The position numbers were made by a program, and so were the translations under genes. From contig CAYPHJ010000034.1 of assembly GCA_964410485.1 (NCBI GenBank), forward strand, positions 1-42,746: DNA of 42,746 nt, given 5' to 3'. This document shows, piece by piece, positions 33,563 through 41,895 of this stretch. The notes beneath the pieces were generated by a model. It ran no database searches, was not told the DNA's origin, and saw only the letters and a list, made by a program, of their open reading frames with translations. The number at the start of each line of letters is the position of its first letter. Position 1 is the first letter of the stretch. Source of the stretch: CAYPHJ01 sp964410485. Lineage in GTDB: Bacteria; Desulfobacterota; Binatia; UBA9968.

Positions 33563-34369
33563 TCAAGTTCCGATGCGCACCGGATCGACGACATCCTGAA
33601 CGGCACGGATGATGGATAACGCCGTTAGCTTGCCCGTCTTTGGATTTTCGCTGGGGACATTTTCGATATGCACATGGAGGCGCCCAAATTCACCTTCGAC
33701 TTCGATGTCGTGGCAGTTGCGCTTTAGGCCGGGCACGGCGAGAATTCGGATACGCGTCCGATCGGGGCCAATCCCCGCCAGACTCACTGCCGCGGAGACA
33801 TTCACGTTCGCGGGAAACCCCTTGCACGCTTCGCGCGCCGTCCCGGAGAAAACCTCCTTTTCTTCGGAAAGGCCGGCAAGCGAAATTCCGTTCTGCACCA
33901 GATAAAGCGCTCCTTCCAAACCATTCGGCGGTTTGCGCGTCGTGATCGTGATGTGGCTGATCTGGCCCACACAGGCCGCCTTGATGCCATCGATTCCGGC
34001 AATGGCTCCCGAAGGAACATAGAGACGACAGCCCGTCGCGCGCGAACGTTCCATGATCTCGGGGTGCTCGAGGAGCGCGCCGACGCTGATGACCATGAGA
34101 TCCTTCCCGGCGGTAAACACTTCCTTGGCCAGCTCCGGGACGATAGCGCCGCCCGCTGCTTCGACAACAAGATCCGAGACTGCAATCAACTCTCGTTGCA
34201 GCATGTAGGGCGGCGGCGTTCTGAGCGACGACAAAAATCCGCGCGCGCTTTTCTCAGTACGGCTCGTCACACCGGCGACTCGAACGGAAAGCTTCCCTGC
34301 TTCCACCGCATCCAGCAGCGCACGCCCGATGGCTCCGCACCCGACGATCCCTATGGACTTCAATGCCAT
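33563..34369 (-). CDS. nadX: L-aspartate dehydrogenase family protein
   Basis: The 268-residue protein has an N-terminal Rossmann motif GCGAIG (10-15) and the aspartate dehydrogenase core NVNVSAAVSLAGIGPDRTRI (about 190-209) with a later NCHDIEVEGEFG holding the likely catalytic histidine. NadX-type enzymes oxidise aspartate to iminoaspartate with NAD(P), feeding NAD synthesis, or work in reverse amination. No nadA or nadC is adjacent, so the role is open. The start is ATG 34369 with GAAGGAG upstream; the longer GTG frame from 34399 would include that ribosome site as codons. It is divergent from the Crp gene. Confidence 0.85.
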   Translation of the reverse strand: MALKSIGIVGCGAIGRALLDAVEAGKLSVRVAGVTSRTEKSARGFLSSLRTPPPYMLQRELIAVSDLVVEAAGGAIVPELAKEVFTAGKDLMVISVGALLEHPEIMERSRATGCRLYVPSGAIAGIDGIKAACVGQISHITITTRKPPNGLEGALYLVQNGISLAGLSEEKEVFSGTAREACKGFPANVNVSAAVSLAGIGPDRTRIRILAVPGLKRNCHDIEVEGEFGRLHVHIENVPSENPKTGKLTALSIIRAVQDVVDPVRIGT

Positions 34370-34558
34370 GATTCCTGACGCTCCTTCAAGTTTGGGCACC
34401 GATGGCCGGTGGCGTAGTGTCTATCTATCTTCAATCCTTTTACGCTGTCAATAAAGACCAGGCCGCGTGGAAGCCTCAGCCGTCGAAATCTCGCGCGACT
34501 CTCTTAAGGCAACACATAAGGAACGATATTTTCAGGAGCTATCTTTATGCTCGCCATC

Positions 34559-34567
34559 TGGTATAGT
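34559..34567 (+). promoter_or_regulatory. Extended -10 promoter candidate upstream of the Crp gene
   Basis: TGGTATAGT matches the extended -10 consensus TGnTATAAT at all but one position; no good -35 is visible. It lies about 80 bases before the start codon of the Crp/Fnr gene. The rest of the gap 34370-34648 shows nothing else clear. Confidence 0.4.
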
Positions 34568-34648
34568 TTTGCTTTCCATAACCGCCCAAGCCCCCTGGGG
34601 ACCTACGCCCTTGTTGTAATCATCGCGGGGACATAGAGGAGATGAGAG

Positions 34649-35329
34649 ATGATTCAACATACCCCCCAAGTCGACCTGTTCAAATAGCAACTACGTGATT
34701 CGCTGCGGCGCGAGGCGCAAAATATTCACGCCGTCAAGGTTGGCAGACACACCAATGTCTACACCTGCGGCGATCAAGACGAAATGGTATACTTCATTGA
34801 GAGCGGGCAGATTAAACTTCTCATGGTGTCATCCGAAGGCAAAGAGTGCCTGCTTGCGATCCACACGGATGGAGATATTTTTGGCGAGCTGTGCCTGTCC
34901 GGGCTAGGGGCACGGTTGGAAACAGCCATCGCGATGAAACCAACGATGATAAAGCAAATACCTTGCAACCAGTTCTTGGGCCGCTTAAGCCACGACTCGC
35001 TGTTTGAGGGCTTCGTGCGTTATCTGGCCGTGCGCATTGCCGATCAGCAGCAGGTTATCGCCAATCTGGTGACGGTCGACAGCGAGCAGAGGCTCGGCCA
35101 GACGTTGTTACAGCTGGCCCGCACAATGGGCAAGAAAGATCCGCGCAGCATTCGCATCGAGCTAAAGATTTCCCATGAAGAACTCTCCGAGATGGTGGGA
35201 ACGACGCGGCCGCGGATCAGTCTGTTTATGCAGCGATTTCATAACCTTGGGCTCATCGAGACAACTAGAGATCGCTTTCTCATTCTTAAAGAGAACAAAC
35301 TCACCGACTATCTCGCTCAGATCGCCTAG
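34649..35329 (+). CDS. Crp/Fnr family regulator interrupted by an amber codon
   Basis: Read from ATG 34649, with GAGGAG seven bases upstream, the frame gives MIQHTPQVDLFK, then TAG at 34685-34687, then continues without another stop to 35329. The continuation is a full Crp/Fnr protein: cyclic-nucleotide-binding barrel (VYFIESGQIKLL, GDIFGELCL), dimer helix, and helix-turn-helix HEELSEMVGTTRPRISLFMQ (about 183-202). The stop replaces what is most simply a CAG glutamine codon. The next in-frame ATG (34784) has no good ribosome site and would remove the first barrel strands, leaving 181 residues. So this is a recent nonsense mutation, a sequencing error, suppression, or a shortened protein. No effector is visible from the sequence. 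Confidence 0.85.
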
Positions 35330-35384
35330 AATGGCCCGGTTAGGTCGGCGAGGTCGGCGACCGACCGGTTGATTTGCAATCCGA

Positions 35385-35545
35385 AAATATCGTTGCGTGC
35401 CCAAGCCGTTGGAGCAACGCGGACTTCGATTGCCTATCGATGTGTTCTCCCGTTCCCTTTCAGGGGTTCATGCAAAAATACTGAAAGTCCTCTCGCGCGG
35501 GTTTGCGCGGACGAGACAAGAACGATATTGTCACTGGGTTGTCTT
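35385..35545 (+). pseudogene. Degenerate CheB methylesterase fragment
   Basis: Plus-strand translation from about 35397 gives PKPLEQRGLRLPIDVFSRSL, then SGVHAKILKVLSRG. This aligns with residues 97-129 of the intact CheB-CheR protein just downstream (GLRLPVDFFFRSL, then HEKAIGVLFSG), with one codon missing. After this the match resumes only in the next frame (CADETRT against GSDGTLG), suggesting a frameshift. No start or end of a gene is present. It is read as the remnant of a second CheB-bearing gene between crp and the intact copy. Confidence 0.55.
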
Positions 35546-35644
35546 TTCATCACGAATTGTTTGTAGTATAAATTCTGTCCTGTATGCATCTGAAACCCTC
35601 GCTTTTTTCCAGAAGGGCCATAATCCTCGGAGACAGTTTAGTTT

Positions 35645-38600
35645 ATGGACACGAAGAACGTTCAGGTGGTCGGCATCGGTGCGTCCGCCGGCGGAATCGA
35701 TGCGTTAAAAGAGTTTTTTAGTGAGATGCCGAACGATAGCGGCTTTGCTTTTGTGGTCATCCAGCACCTGGACCCGGACCACGTTAGCTATATGGCAAGC
35801 CTTTTGACCAGATGCACGGAGATGAAGGTGGTCCAGGCCGAAGATGAAATGCTCATCGCGGCCAACTGCGTTTACACCATTCCTCCCGGTAAATTTCTAT
35901 TGATCAAAAACGCTGTGCTGTATCTCACCGAACCGGTTAAGAAGGACGGATTACGGTTGCCCGTTGACTTTTTCTTTCGCTCTCTTGCCAAGGACCAGCA
36001 CGAGAAGGCGATTGGCGTGCTTTTTTCCGGAAGCGGCTCGGACGGGACATTGGGGATAAGGGAGATCCGGGGCGTGGGCGGCATGGTCATGGTGCAGGAC
36101 CCCAAGACCGCTCAGTTTGAGCCTATGGTCCAAAGCGCGATAGCCACTGGACTGGTGGACTACGTGTTACCGGTAAAGGAGATGCCGGAAGCGCTCCTCC
36201 GATACGTGCGGCAATCCTATCTCGAAGGCGGTGACCCATCCGATGCCGAAGCCCTCCAGAACCATATTAATGCGATTGTCCATTTGATGCTGAGTCAAAC
36301 CAAGAGCGACTTTCGCCCATACAGGAGGGCTACGATACAACGACGCATCTTCCGCCGCATGGGGATCAACCAACTGGACAAGATGTCCGACTATGTGCGG
36401 TTGCTCCATGAAGACCCTACCGAGCTGGCAGCCCTTTCGAAGGACATGCTGATCGGTGTAACTAGCTTCTTCAGGGATCCGGAGGCATTTGAGGAGCTGC
36501 GCGGTAAGGTCATCGCGCCGCTGGTTCAGAAAAAGGACAAGGCCACTCCTTTGCGGGTATGGATCGCGGGTTGCGCAACCGGAGAAGAGGCTTATTCCAT
36601 TGTCATGTTGCTCATGGAGGAAGTTGCTCGCGGCATGAAAAACTTTCCTTTACAGGTCTTCGCGTCGGACATTGACCCAGACGCCCTGAAATACGCTCGG
36701 GAGGCGACATATCCCGAAAGCATAGCCATCGATGTGTCAGAGGAGCGCCTGGCGCGGTTTTTTATCAAGCAAGATCACGTTTACCAAATCAACAAAGAGG
36801 TGCGGGAAGCCATCACCTTCGCCCAACACAACGTGATCATGGACCCGCCCTTTTTGAAAATGGACCTGATCAGTTGTCGCAACCTCCTCATTTACATCGA
36901 ACCGGAGGTGCAAAAAAGGACTCTAAACCTCATCGGATTCGCGCTTAACCCGGGCGGATATCTGCTTCTAGGCAAGTCAGAAAGCGCCATTGAACTGAGC
37001 AACCTGTTTGAGCCGGTTTCCAGAAACTTCCGGATATACCGCCGAAACGAGTCGGTTCCCATACGGGCGGCGGATTTTCCACTACGGCGCCCGGGGCCGC
37101 CGGTCCGCTTTGTCGCCAGAACGGAGCGCCCTCCCGTCAAATTGTTGGACCTGAATCAGCAGGTACTCCTGAAGCATTTTAATGCGAGCATAGTCCTGAT
37201 CGCTGAAAACGGTGATATCCTGCACTTCTATGGTCCGAGCCATAAGTACCTGGCTCACCCCCTGGGTGCTGCCAACTTAAACCTGTTCGATCTGCTTGAG
37301 AGTCGACATTCGTCAAAGCTCCGCCGCGCGGTTGGAAAAGCGGCTCGAGGAAACCATGAGGTAAAGCTCGACGGCCTTGAATTCAACCGGGACGATTTTA
37401 CCTATTTCGCGAACGTGACCATCACGCCTGTCATAGAGCCCAAGTCAGGCGAGAGGCTGCTCGCCGTGATCTTCGAGGAGGCACGCGGACTCAAGGAGTC
37501 CTCTCCCTTCAGCCCGCTTGGAACGGAAACTAGCGACCATGCCCTTGTGCAGCACTACGAAGGCGAGATCAAACTTTTAAGAGAGGAACTTCAGGCCACT
37601 ATTGAGGATTTCCAAACTACTCATGAAGAATTCACGGCCGCCAACGAGGAGATCCTCGCCATCAACGAGGAGCTACAGTCCACCAACGAAGAGCTTGAAA
37701 CCTCGAAGGAGGAGTTGCAGTCCGTTAACGAGGAACTCATAACCGTCAATAACCAGCTCAACGAGAAGGTCGAAGAGCTCAGTAAAACGAATGACGACTT
37801 GGCCAATTTTTTGAACTCCTCTGAAGTCGCAACGGTCTTCTTGGACACCAAATTCTGCGTCAAGCGTTTTACGCCTTCGGCGACAAAGCTCATGAATTTG
37901 ATCGCCGTGGATCTAGGACGTCCGATCCGCCACATCTCAAACAAATTCATTGCCGTGGACCTTCCAGCGATCGCCGGTGACGTGCTTCAAACTCTGGTAC
38001 CCGTCGAAAAGGAAGTCCAGACCTCGGTTGGTTCGTGGCACGTCATGCGCTGCCTTCCCTATCGCACGCTTAACAATCTGATTGACGGCGTGGTCTTCAC
38101 ATTCATGGACATAACCCGCCTGAAGCGTTCGGAAGAAGCGCTGCTGGAAGCCCGGAACTATGCGGAGAGCATCGTTGATACGACTCGCGAATCCCTGATC
38201 GTGCTGAATCCCAATCTGAACGTCGTCTCGGCCAACCGGGTTTTCTACGAGACCTTCAAAGTCACGCCGGAGGAGACGGAGGGTCGTCTCATCTACGAAT
38301 TGGGCAATCGCCGGTGGGATATTCCCAAGTTGCGGGAGCTACTGCAGGGAGTCTTTTCCACGGATACCCCCTTCGAAGATTTCGAGATGGAACACGATTT
38401 TCCCACACTGGGCCGAAAGATTATGTCTCTAAACGCCAGAAAAATATACAGTGAAAGCAAAGACCTACGATTAATACTTCTGGCTATCGACGACGTGACC
38501 GCGCACAGGAGGGCCGAGAGAGGCCTCAGGGAACTGAACGAGACATTGGAAAAACGGGTGATGATACAGGTCGGCGCCGTCCACTTGCTTCAGAAAATCG

Positions 38601-39769
38601 CCGCCGCCGCCAACGCGGCTCCCAGCGTGGAGGATGTGCTGCAGTTCACGGTGGAACAGGTCTCCGTTCACTTCGGATGGGCCATCGGGCATGCTTATTT
38701 TGCTGATACTTTGGGAGGCAAGATAAAGTACTCAAGCATATGGTACGCGGAAGACACCGAAGACATTGTTCCCTTCCGTCATGCTACCGAAGCCCTACCG
38801 CTGGTTCCGGGAATCGATTTACCTGGTTGGGTTCCGAGTAGTGACGATTCAGTCTGGATCTTAGATCTTACGAGTCCGAATGTTTCGCGCGCCAAGCAAG
38901 CAAAAGCTGCAGGTATCAAATGGGGATTGGCTTTCCCGATCGTCGTAAAGAATACAACTGTGGGCGTGTTAGAGTTCTTGTCAAGACAGACTCAAGTCGT
39001 AGATAGCGCATTATCGGCCGTGTTGGGTCAGATTGGCGTTCAGCTGGGGCAGGTATTCGAGCGCAAGTGGGCGGAAATAAGATCGCGGGAGAGCGAGCGG
39101 TTCGCCGCTCTGGGCATCGCCACAGCTAAAATCGCCCACGAAATCGCAAACCCGCTTACCAGTATGTACACGCTTACCCAGCTTCTGGAGCGGCATTTCA
39201 ATGCGCATAAGGAAAGCATAGGCGAAACTGTCATCGAAAATGTCGGAGCCCTCAAACTTGAAATTGAGCGCCTCAAATCCCTGCTCGAAGAAATTCGCTC
39301 CGTTTCGAGTCGCAACTTACATCGACTAGAGTTAGAGCCGACTAACCTTTCTCTGTTGGCGGTGGACGTCTTGATGAAAGAACAAACGAACTACATTGAG
39401 CGCGGGGTTCGGGTCGAACAGGATTTTCCGCCGGATTTACCTGCGGTGATGGTAGATAGAAAAAAGATGATCCAAGTGCTGCTCAATCTGTACAAAAATG
39501 CCGTAGAAGGCATGCCCGGGGGCGGAACGCTTACAGTGCGCGGGTACCGGTCCGGAGAGTGGATATGCTTGGAGATCGCTGATACTGGGGTTGGCATTCC
39601 GCAAGGCTTAAACATTTTTGCACTTTTTACCACCACCAAGCCCACGGGCACGGGTATAGGGCTTATGGTCGTCCAACAGGTTATTTCCGCTCACAACGGA
39701 TCGATCGATTATACGAGCGAACTCGGCAAGGGAACGGTGTTTCGCGTTAGGCTACCCCTGAACCGATAG
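35645..39769 (+). CDS. CheB-CheR-PAS-GAF hybrid histidine kinase
   Basis: One 1374-residue chain joins a CheB methylesterase domain (about 5-190; catalytic Ser14, His41, Asp133), a CheR methyltransferase domain (about 203-465; TSFFRD 273-278, SAM site AGCATGEEAYS 308-318), PAS-like sequence and a long heptad coiled coil (EELQSTNEELETSKEELQSV, about 675-720). Then come two PAS domains, a GAF domain (about 985-1140) and a histidine kinase with phospho-acceptor His1165 (AKIAHEIANPL) and a HATPase domain (NAVEG, DTGVGI, GTGIGLMVVQQV). There is no receiver domain or membrane segment, so it is a cytosolic sensor. The convergent response regulator 14 bases away is the obvious partner. An AGACAG-like site lies before the ATG. 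Confidence 0.93.
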   Translation: MDTKNVQVVGIGASAGGIDALKEFFSEMPNDSGFAFVVIQHLDPDHVSYMASLLTRCTEMKVVQAEDEMLIAANCVYTIPPGKFLLIKNAVLYLTEPVKKDGLRLPVDFFFRSLAKDQHEKAIGVLFSGSGSDGTLGIREIRGVGGMVMVQDPKTAQFEPMVQSAIATGLVDYVLPVKEMPEALLRYVRQSYLEGGDPSDAEALQNHINAIVHLMLSQTKSDFRPYRRATIQRRIFRRMGINQLDKMSDYVRLLHEDPTELAALSKDMLIGVTSFFRDPEAFEELRGKVIAPLVQKKDKATPLRVWIAGCATGEEAYSIVMLLMEEVARGMKNFPLQVFASDIDPDALKYAREATYPESIAIDVSEERLARFFIKQDHVYQINKEVREAITFAQHNVIMDPPFLKMDLISCRNLLIYIEPEVQKRTLNLIGFALNPGGYLLLGKSESAIELSNLFEPVSRNFRIYRRNESVPIRAADFPLRRPGPPVRFVARTERPPVKLLDLNQQVLLKHFNASIVLIAENGDILHFYGPSHKYLAHPLGAANLNLFDLLESRHSSKLRRAVGKAARGNHEVKLDGLEFNRDDFTYFANVTITPVIEPKSGERLLAVIFEEARGLKESSPFSPLGTETSDHALVQHYEGEIKLLREELQATIEDFQTTHEEFTAANEEILAINEELQSTNEELETSKEELQSVNEELITVNNQLNEKVEELSKTNDDLANFLNSSEVATVFLDTKFCVKRFTPSATKLMNLIAVDLGRPIRHISNKFIAVDLPAIAGDVLQTLVPVEKEVQTSVGSWHVMRCLPYRTLNNLIDGVVFTFMDITRLKRSEEALLEARNYAESIVDTTRESLIVLNPNLNVVSANRVFYETFKVTPEETEGRLIYELGNRRWDIPKLRELLQGVFSTDTPFEDFEMEHDFPTLGRKIMSLNARKIYSESKDLRLILLAIDDVTAHRRAERGLRELNETLEKRVMIQVGAVHLLQKIAAAANAAPSVEDVLQFTVEQVSVHFGWAIGHAYFADTLGGKIKYSSIWYAEDTEDIVPFRHATEALPLVPGIDLPGWVPSSDDSVWILDLTSPNVSRAKQAKAAGIKWGLAFPIVVKNTTVGVLEFLSRQTQVVDSALSAVLGQIGVQLGQVFERKWAEIRSRESERFAALGIATAKIAHEIANPLTSMYTLTQLLERHFNAHKESIGETVIENVGALKLEIERLKSLLEEIRSVSSRNLHRLELEPTNLSLLAVDVLMKEQTNYIERGVRVEQDFPPDLPAVMVDRKKMIQVLLNLYKNAVEGMPGGGTLTVRGYRSGEWICLEIADTGVGIPQGLNIFALFTTTKPTGTGIGLMVVQQVISAHNGSIDYTSELGKGTVFRVRLPLNR

Positions 39770-39783
39770 GGAAGAGCTAAACC

Positions 39784-40149
39784 TTAAGATGGATTCGCGA
39801 GCACAGATTGAATCTTTTCAAGCAGGTGTAAAAGAACAAAGGGTCTGGTAACAAAGTCGGCTGCTCCCTCTAACATTACCATGTCTCGATCTATTCCCGG
39901 GTAGCCGGACATGAGCATTACTGGGGTACGTGGGGCAAGAGCGAGAAACTGCCGCAAAAGCGGAAAGCCGTGGACTCCCGGCATAACAAGGTCGGAGAGC
40001 ACCAGGTCAAATTCTTGTCTCAAAAGTTTTTCTAGCGCTTCAGTTCCATTGTGCGCCTCGTCGACCTCATAGCCCTCCTCGCGCAAAAATAAATTTATTC
40101 CTCTAAGGGTACCAAGATAATCATCGACGATTAGGATCCTTTGCGACAT
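39784..40149 (-). CDS. Single-domain response regulator
   Basis: The 121-residue CheY-like receiver has IVDDY (acidic pair), the phospho-acceptor Asp in VLSDLVMPG (about residue 52) and the MLMSGYP switch. The usual invariant lysine of the KPF motif is Arg (TRPF), which could affect phosphorylation or dephosphorylation. There is no output domain. The ATG at 40149 has GGAGG just upstream (short spacing); the frame is open to a GTG at 40197, but the extra residues do not fit the fold. It is convergent with the hybrid kinase, a likely cognate pair. Confidence 0.9.
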   Translation of the reverse strand: MSQRILIVDDYLGTLRGINLFLREEGYEVDEAHNGTEALEKLLRQEFDLVLSDLVMPGVHGFPLLRQFLALAPRTPVMLMSGYPGIDRDMVMLEGAADFVTRPFVLLHLLEKIQSVLANPS

Positions 40150-40221
40150 GGCCTCCGTCCTACGATCGGTCAAAAACACAAGCAAATGATATGCCACAAA
40201 ATTCGACCTATATGCCGGAAT

Positions 40222-40233
40222 GCCTAATTAGGC
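40222..40233. promoter_or_regulatory. Perfect 12-base palindrome
   Basis: GCCTAATTAGGC lies 73 bases upstream of the response-regulator start and before the YmgE-like gene. It could be an operator for a dimeric regulator; no regulator can be assigned. Confidence 0.3.
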
Positions 40234-40338
40234 CCGAGATGTTCCCAAACTGCGACAAAAAAAACCGGTTGATTCTTACTTTTGGGTCTCCTCTCCACCG
40301 CTAGACTCGCGATGTTCTCTTCAGACCGTTCAGTATTA

Positions 40339-40360
40339 GACAGCAATCGTTCGCGAGTCA
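40339..40360 (+). promoter_or_regulatory. Conserved motif copy 1 (GACRGCAA-N7-CGAGTCA)
   Basis: GACAGCAA-TCGTTCG-CGAGTCA, 118 bases before the YmgE-like gene. Similarity to copy 2 extends upstream (GTTCAnTATTA). TAGACA overlapping its left edge resembles a -35 box. The wider gap 40150-40478 contains no gene. Confidence 0.6.
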
Positions 40361-40478
40361 GCATAAGCTAATAACCAATTAAGGCGCAGGGGTTACCCGC
40401 AGAACTATTTCCAAATCCTGAAGACCAAACATACGGGCCTTCGGCTTAGAGGGACAGAACCTTAATCAAGGACAGCTT

Positions 40479-40799
40479 ATGAATCTCATAGTTATGGTCA
40501 TCGTGGGTGGTTTCACTGGCTGGTTGACCGGAAAAGTCGTCGACGCAGAGGGTTACGAAAAAACCGTCAAGAATACGCAGGGCAGAATCTCCGATACATT
40601 CTATGGGATCGTTGGCGCCATGGTTGGGGAATATCTGTTTTTCTGGATCGTAGTCGGTACAGGCAGTGCGTTTAGTGCCTATGCAAGCACGGTTCTGGGG
40701 GCTATAACCCTCGTGGGAGCAGCACGGCTGGTAGGTGCAAAGATCCGCTCTCAACGACCTTACCAGGCCACATCGCGTCCAGCTCAGTGGAGGTTGTAG
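40479..40799 (+). CDS. GlsB/YeaQ/YmgE family membrane protein
   Basis: The 106-residue protein begins MNLIVMVIVGGFTGWLTGKV, the glycine-rich N-terminal helix of the YeaQ/YmgE (transglycosylase-associated) family. A second helix region with GIVGAMVGEYLFFWIVVGTG (43-62) and a third with ASTVLGAITLVGAARLVG (69-86) follow. These small inner-membrane proteins are usually stress-induced and of unknown biochemical role. A CAAGGACAG site precedes the ATG. A truncated paralogue starts at 42287. The shared motif upstream suggests co-regulation with the next genes. Confidence 0.8.
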   Translation: MNLIVMVIVGGFTGWLTGKVVDAEGYEKTVKNTQGRISDTFYGIVGAMVGEYLFFWIVVGTGSAFSAYASTVLGAITLVGAARLVGAKIRSQRPYQATSRPAQWRL

Positions 40800-40832
40800 G
40801 CCAATCAATTCTTTCACAGTTGTTCACTATTA

Positions 40833-40854
40833 GACAGCAAGCCCTCCCGAGTCA
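40833..40854 (+). promoter_or_regulatory. Conserved motif copy 2 (GACRGCAA-N7-CGAGTCA)
   Basis: GACAGCAA-GCCCTCC-CGAGTCA, preceded by GTTCACTATTA, which matches copy 1 at 10 of 11 bases. It lies 176 bases before the gene at 41031. Confidence 0.6.
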
Positions 40855-41030
40855 CGCTAACTAACTGACTCCTAAAAGGACGACGAATATTTGGTACTGG
40901 ATTTTCGAGAGCTGTAATGGCGCGCAAGAGGTTGAAGGCCGGGGCCACAACTCACACGCATTCCCGGTTCTGACTCCCCCCTCTTCCAATATCTAAAGGC
41001 TATCAAAGAGCCTGAAAAAGGAGAGAGTTT

Positions 41031-41570
41031 ATGAATCCTCTATTGTTGATCGCCATACCCTTAGGGTTGGTGATCTTGGGTATGGTATTGAATAGCTTTG
41101 GACTGTCTTTCGCTAACCCTCCAAGCTCACAGGAACAAGATCCCGCCAAAAGGTTGGCGGCGGAAAGGGACGCTTACCGCAAGTTGCTTGATCTGCAGAG
41201 AAGCCAGTCTATGAAAAGGCAGAAAAGAGTAGGTCAGTATGCTTGGTTGGTGCTCGCCGCGTTTATCGGCTCCTTTGGCTGGTTGTATTTTGATACCGTG
41301 AACAAGACGACCATTTCGAATCAAATTGCGGCGCTTCAAACAGTGGCTACAGAGGAAGGGAAAGAGATGGTCCTCTCGGTAACTCTGAGCGACGGCAGCA
41401 ATACAAAATACCTAATCAAGTTGACCAAAGCCGACAGCTCGGATGCGGCGACAAAAGACGGGATTTCGGAACGAAAGATCTCGCCATGGGAGATGTCAGG
41501 AATAGGAACCGCTTTGAGCATCGGCGATCATCCATTGCCTCTTGGTGTCGCGCTGAAGATTTCCCATTGA
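41031..41570 (+). CDS. Unknown membrane protein with two helices
   Basis: The 179-residue product has a first helix at 4-26 (LLLIAIPLGLVILGMV), a short charged helical linker (AKRLAAERDAYRKLLDLQRS), a second helix at about 69-86 and a C-terminal soluble domain with TVATEEGKEMVLSVTLSDG. No family is recognised. AAAGGAGAGAG precedes the ATG closely. The soluble part probably lies outside the cytoplasm if the linker is inside, but the topology is not certain. It belongs to the small-gene cluster that shares the GACRGCAA motif. Confidence 0.65.
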   Translation: MNPLLLIAIPLGLVILGMVLNSFGLSFANPPSSQEQDPAKRLAAERDAYRKLLDLQRSQSMKRQKRVGQYAWLVLAAFIGSFGWLYFDTVNKTTISNQIAALQTVATEEGKEMVLSVTLSDGSNTKYLIKLTKADSSDAATKDGISERKISPWEMSGIGTALSIGDHPLPLGVALKISH

Positions 41571-41593
41571 GCCCAGCCAATTTCAGGGAAAAT

Positions 41594-41625
41594 AAGGGCG
41601 CATTCGTTAGCCGCGATGCGCCCTT
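41594..41625 (+). terminator. Hairpin terminator candidate
   Basis: AAGGGCGCAT (41594-41603) and ATGCGCCCTT (41616-41625) make a perfect ten-pair stem with a 12-base loop, 23 bases after the stop of the preceding gene. No T-run follows, so it is not a standard intrinsic terminator. Confidence 0.55.
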
Positions 41626-41635
41626 CCCCGCATAG

Positions 41636-41657
41636 GACGGCAATTGCTGCCGAGTCA
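41636..41657 (+). promoter_or_regulatory. Conserved motif copy 3 (GACRGCAA-N7-CGAGTCA)
   Basis: GACGGCAA-TTGCTGC-CGAGTCA, with the same seven-base spacing as copies 1 and 2 and a shared AGC after it as in copy 1. It is 238 bases before the gene at 41896, with a possible promoter in between, so its role may differ. Confidence 0.5.
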
Positions 41658-41764
41658 GCGCAGCCTGGGATGGGGGGGCCCCGATGCTCAAAGCAGATCT
41701 GAGGGTGGCTGCCGTCCAGCTGTGCTTTCGCAGAGGGTATTTGTAGGCTCAGCAGAGATAAAAC

Positions 41765-41792
41765 TTGACAAGTAGTGTTTAGTGACTAAGTT
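41765..41792 (+). promoter_or_regulatory. Candidate sigma-70 promoter
   Basis: TTGACA at 41765-41770, a 16-base spacer and TAAGTT at 41787-41792. The -35 is perfect and the -10 weak. The gap 41571-41895 otherwise holds the hairpin, motif copy 3 and no gene. Confidence 0.4.
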
Positions 41793-41895
41793 TTAGCCCG
41801 ATTCAGGCATAGGGTTTCCTTTCGCGGTTACCTGAAATCCTTCAAGTAAGCCCCCCATACTTAACCCTCTCACCAGTCCAACCAAGGAGGTTGAA

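Noticed and set aside
34695..34907. A 70-codon frame overlapping the start of the Crp gene
   Set aside because: It is out of frame with the conserved regulator and has no family similarity.
40328..41657. Integron attC sites as an explanation of the three repeats flanking small genes
   Set aside because: The copies lack paired GTTRRRY/RYYYAAC core sites and the long imperfect palindrome of attC, and no integrase is present.
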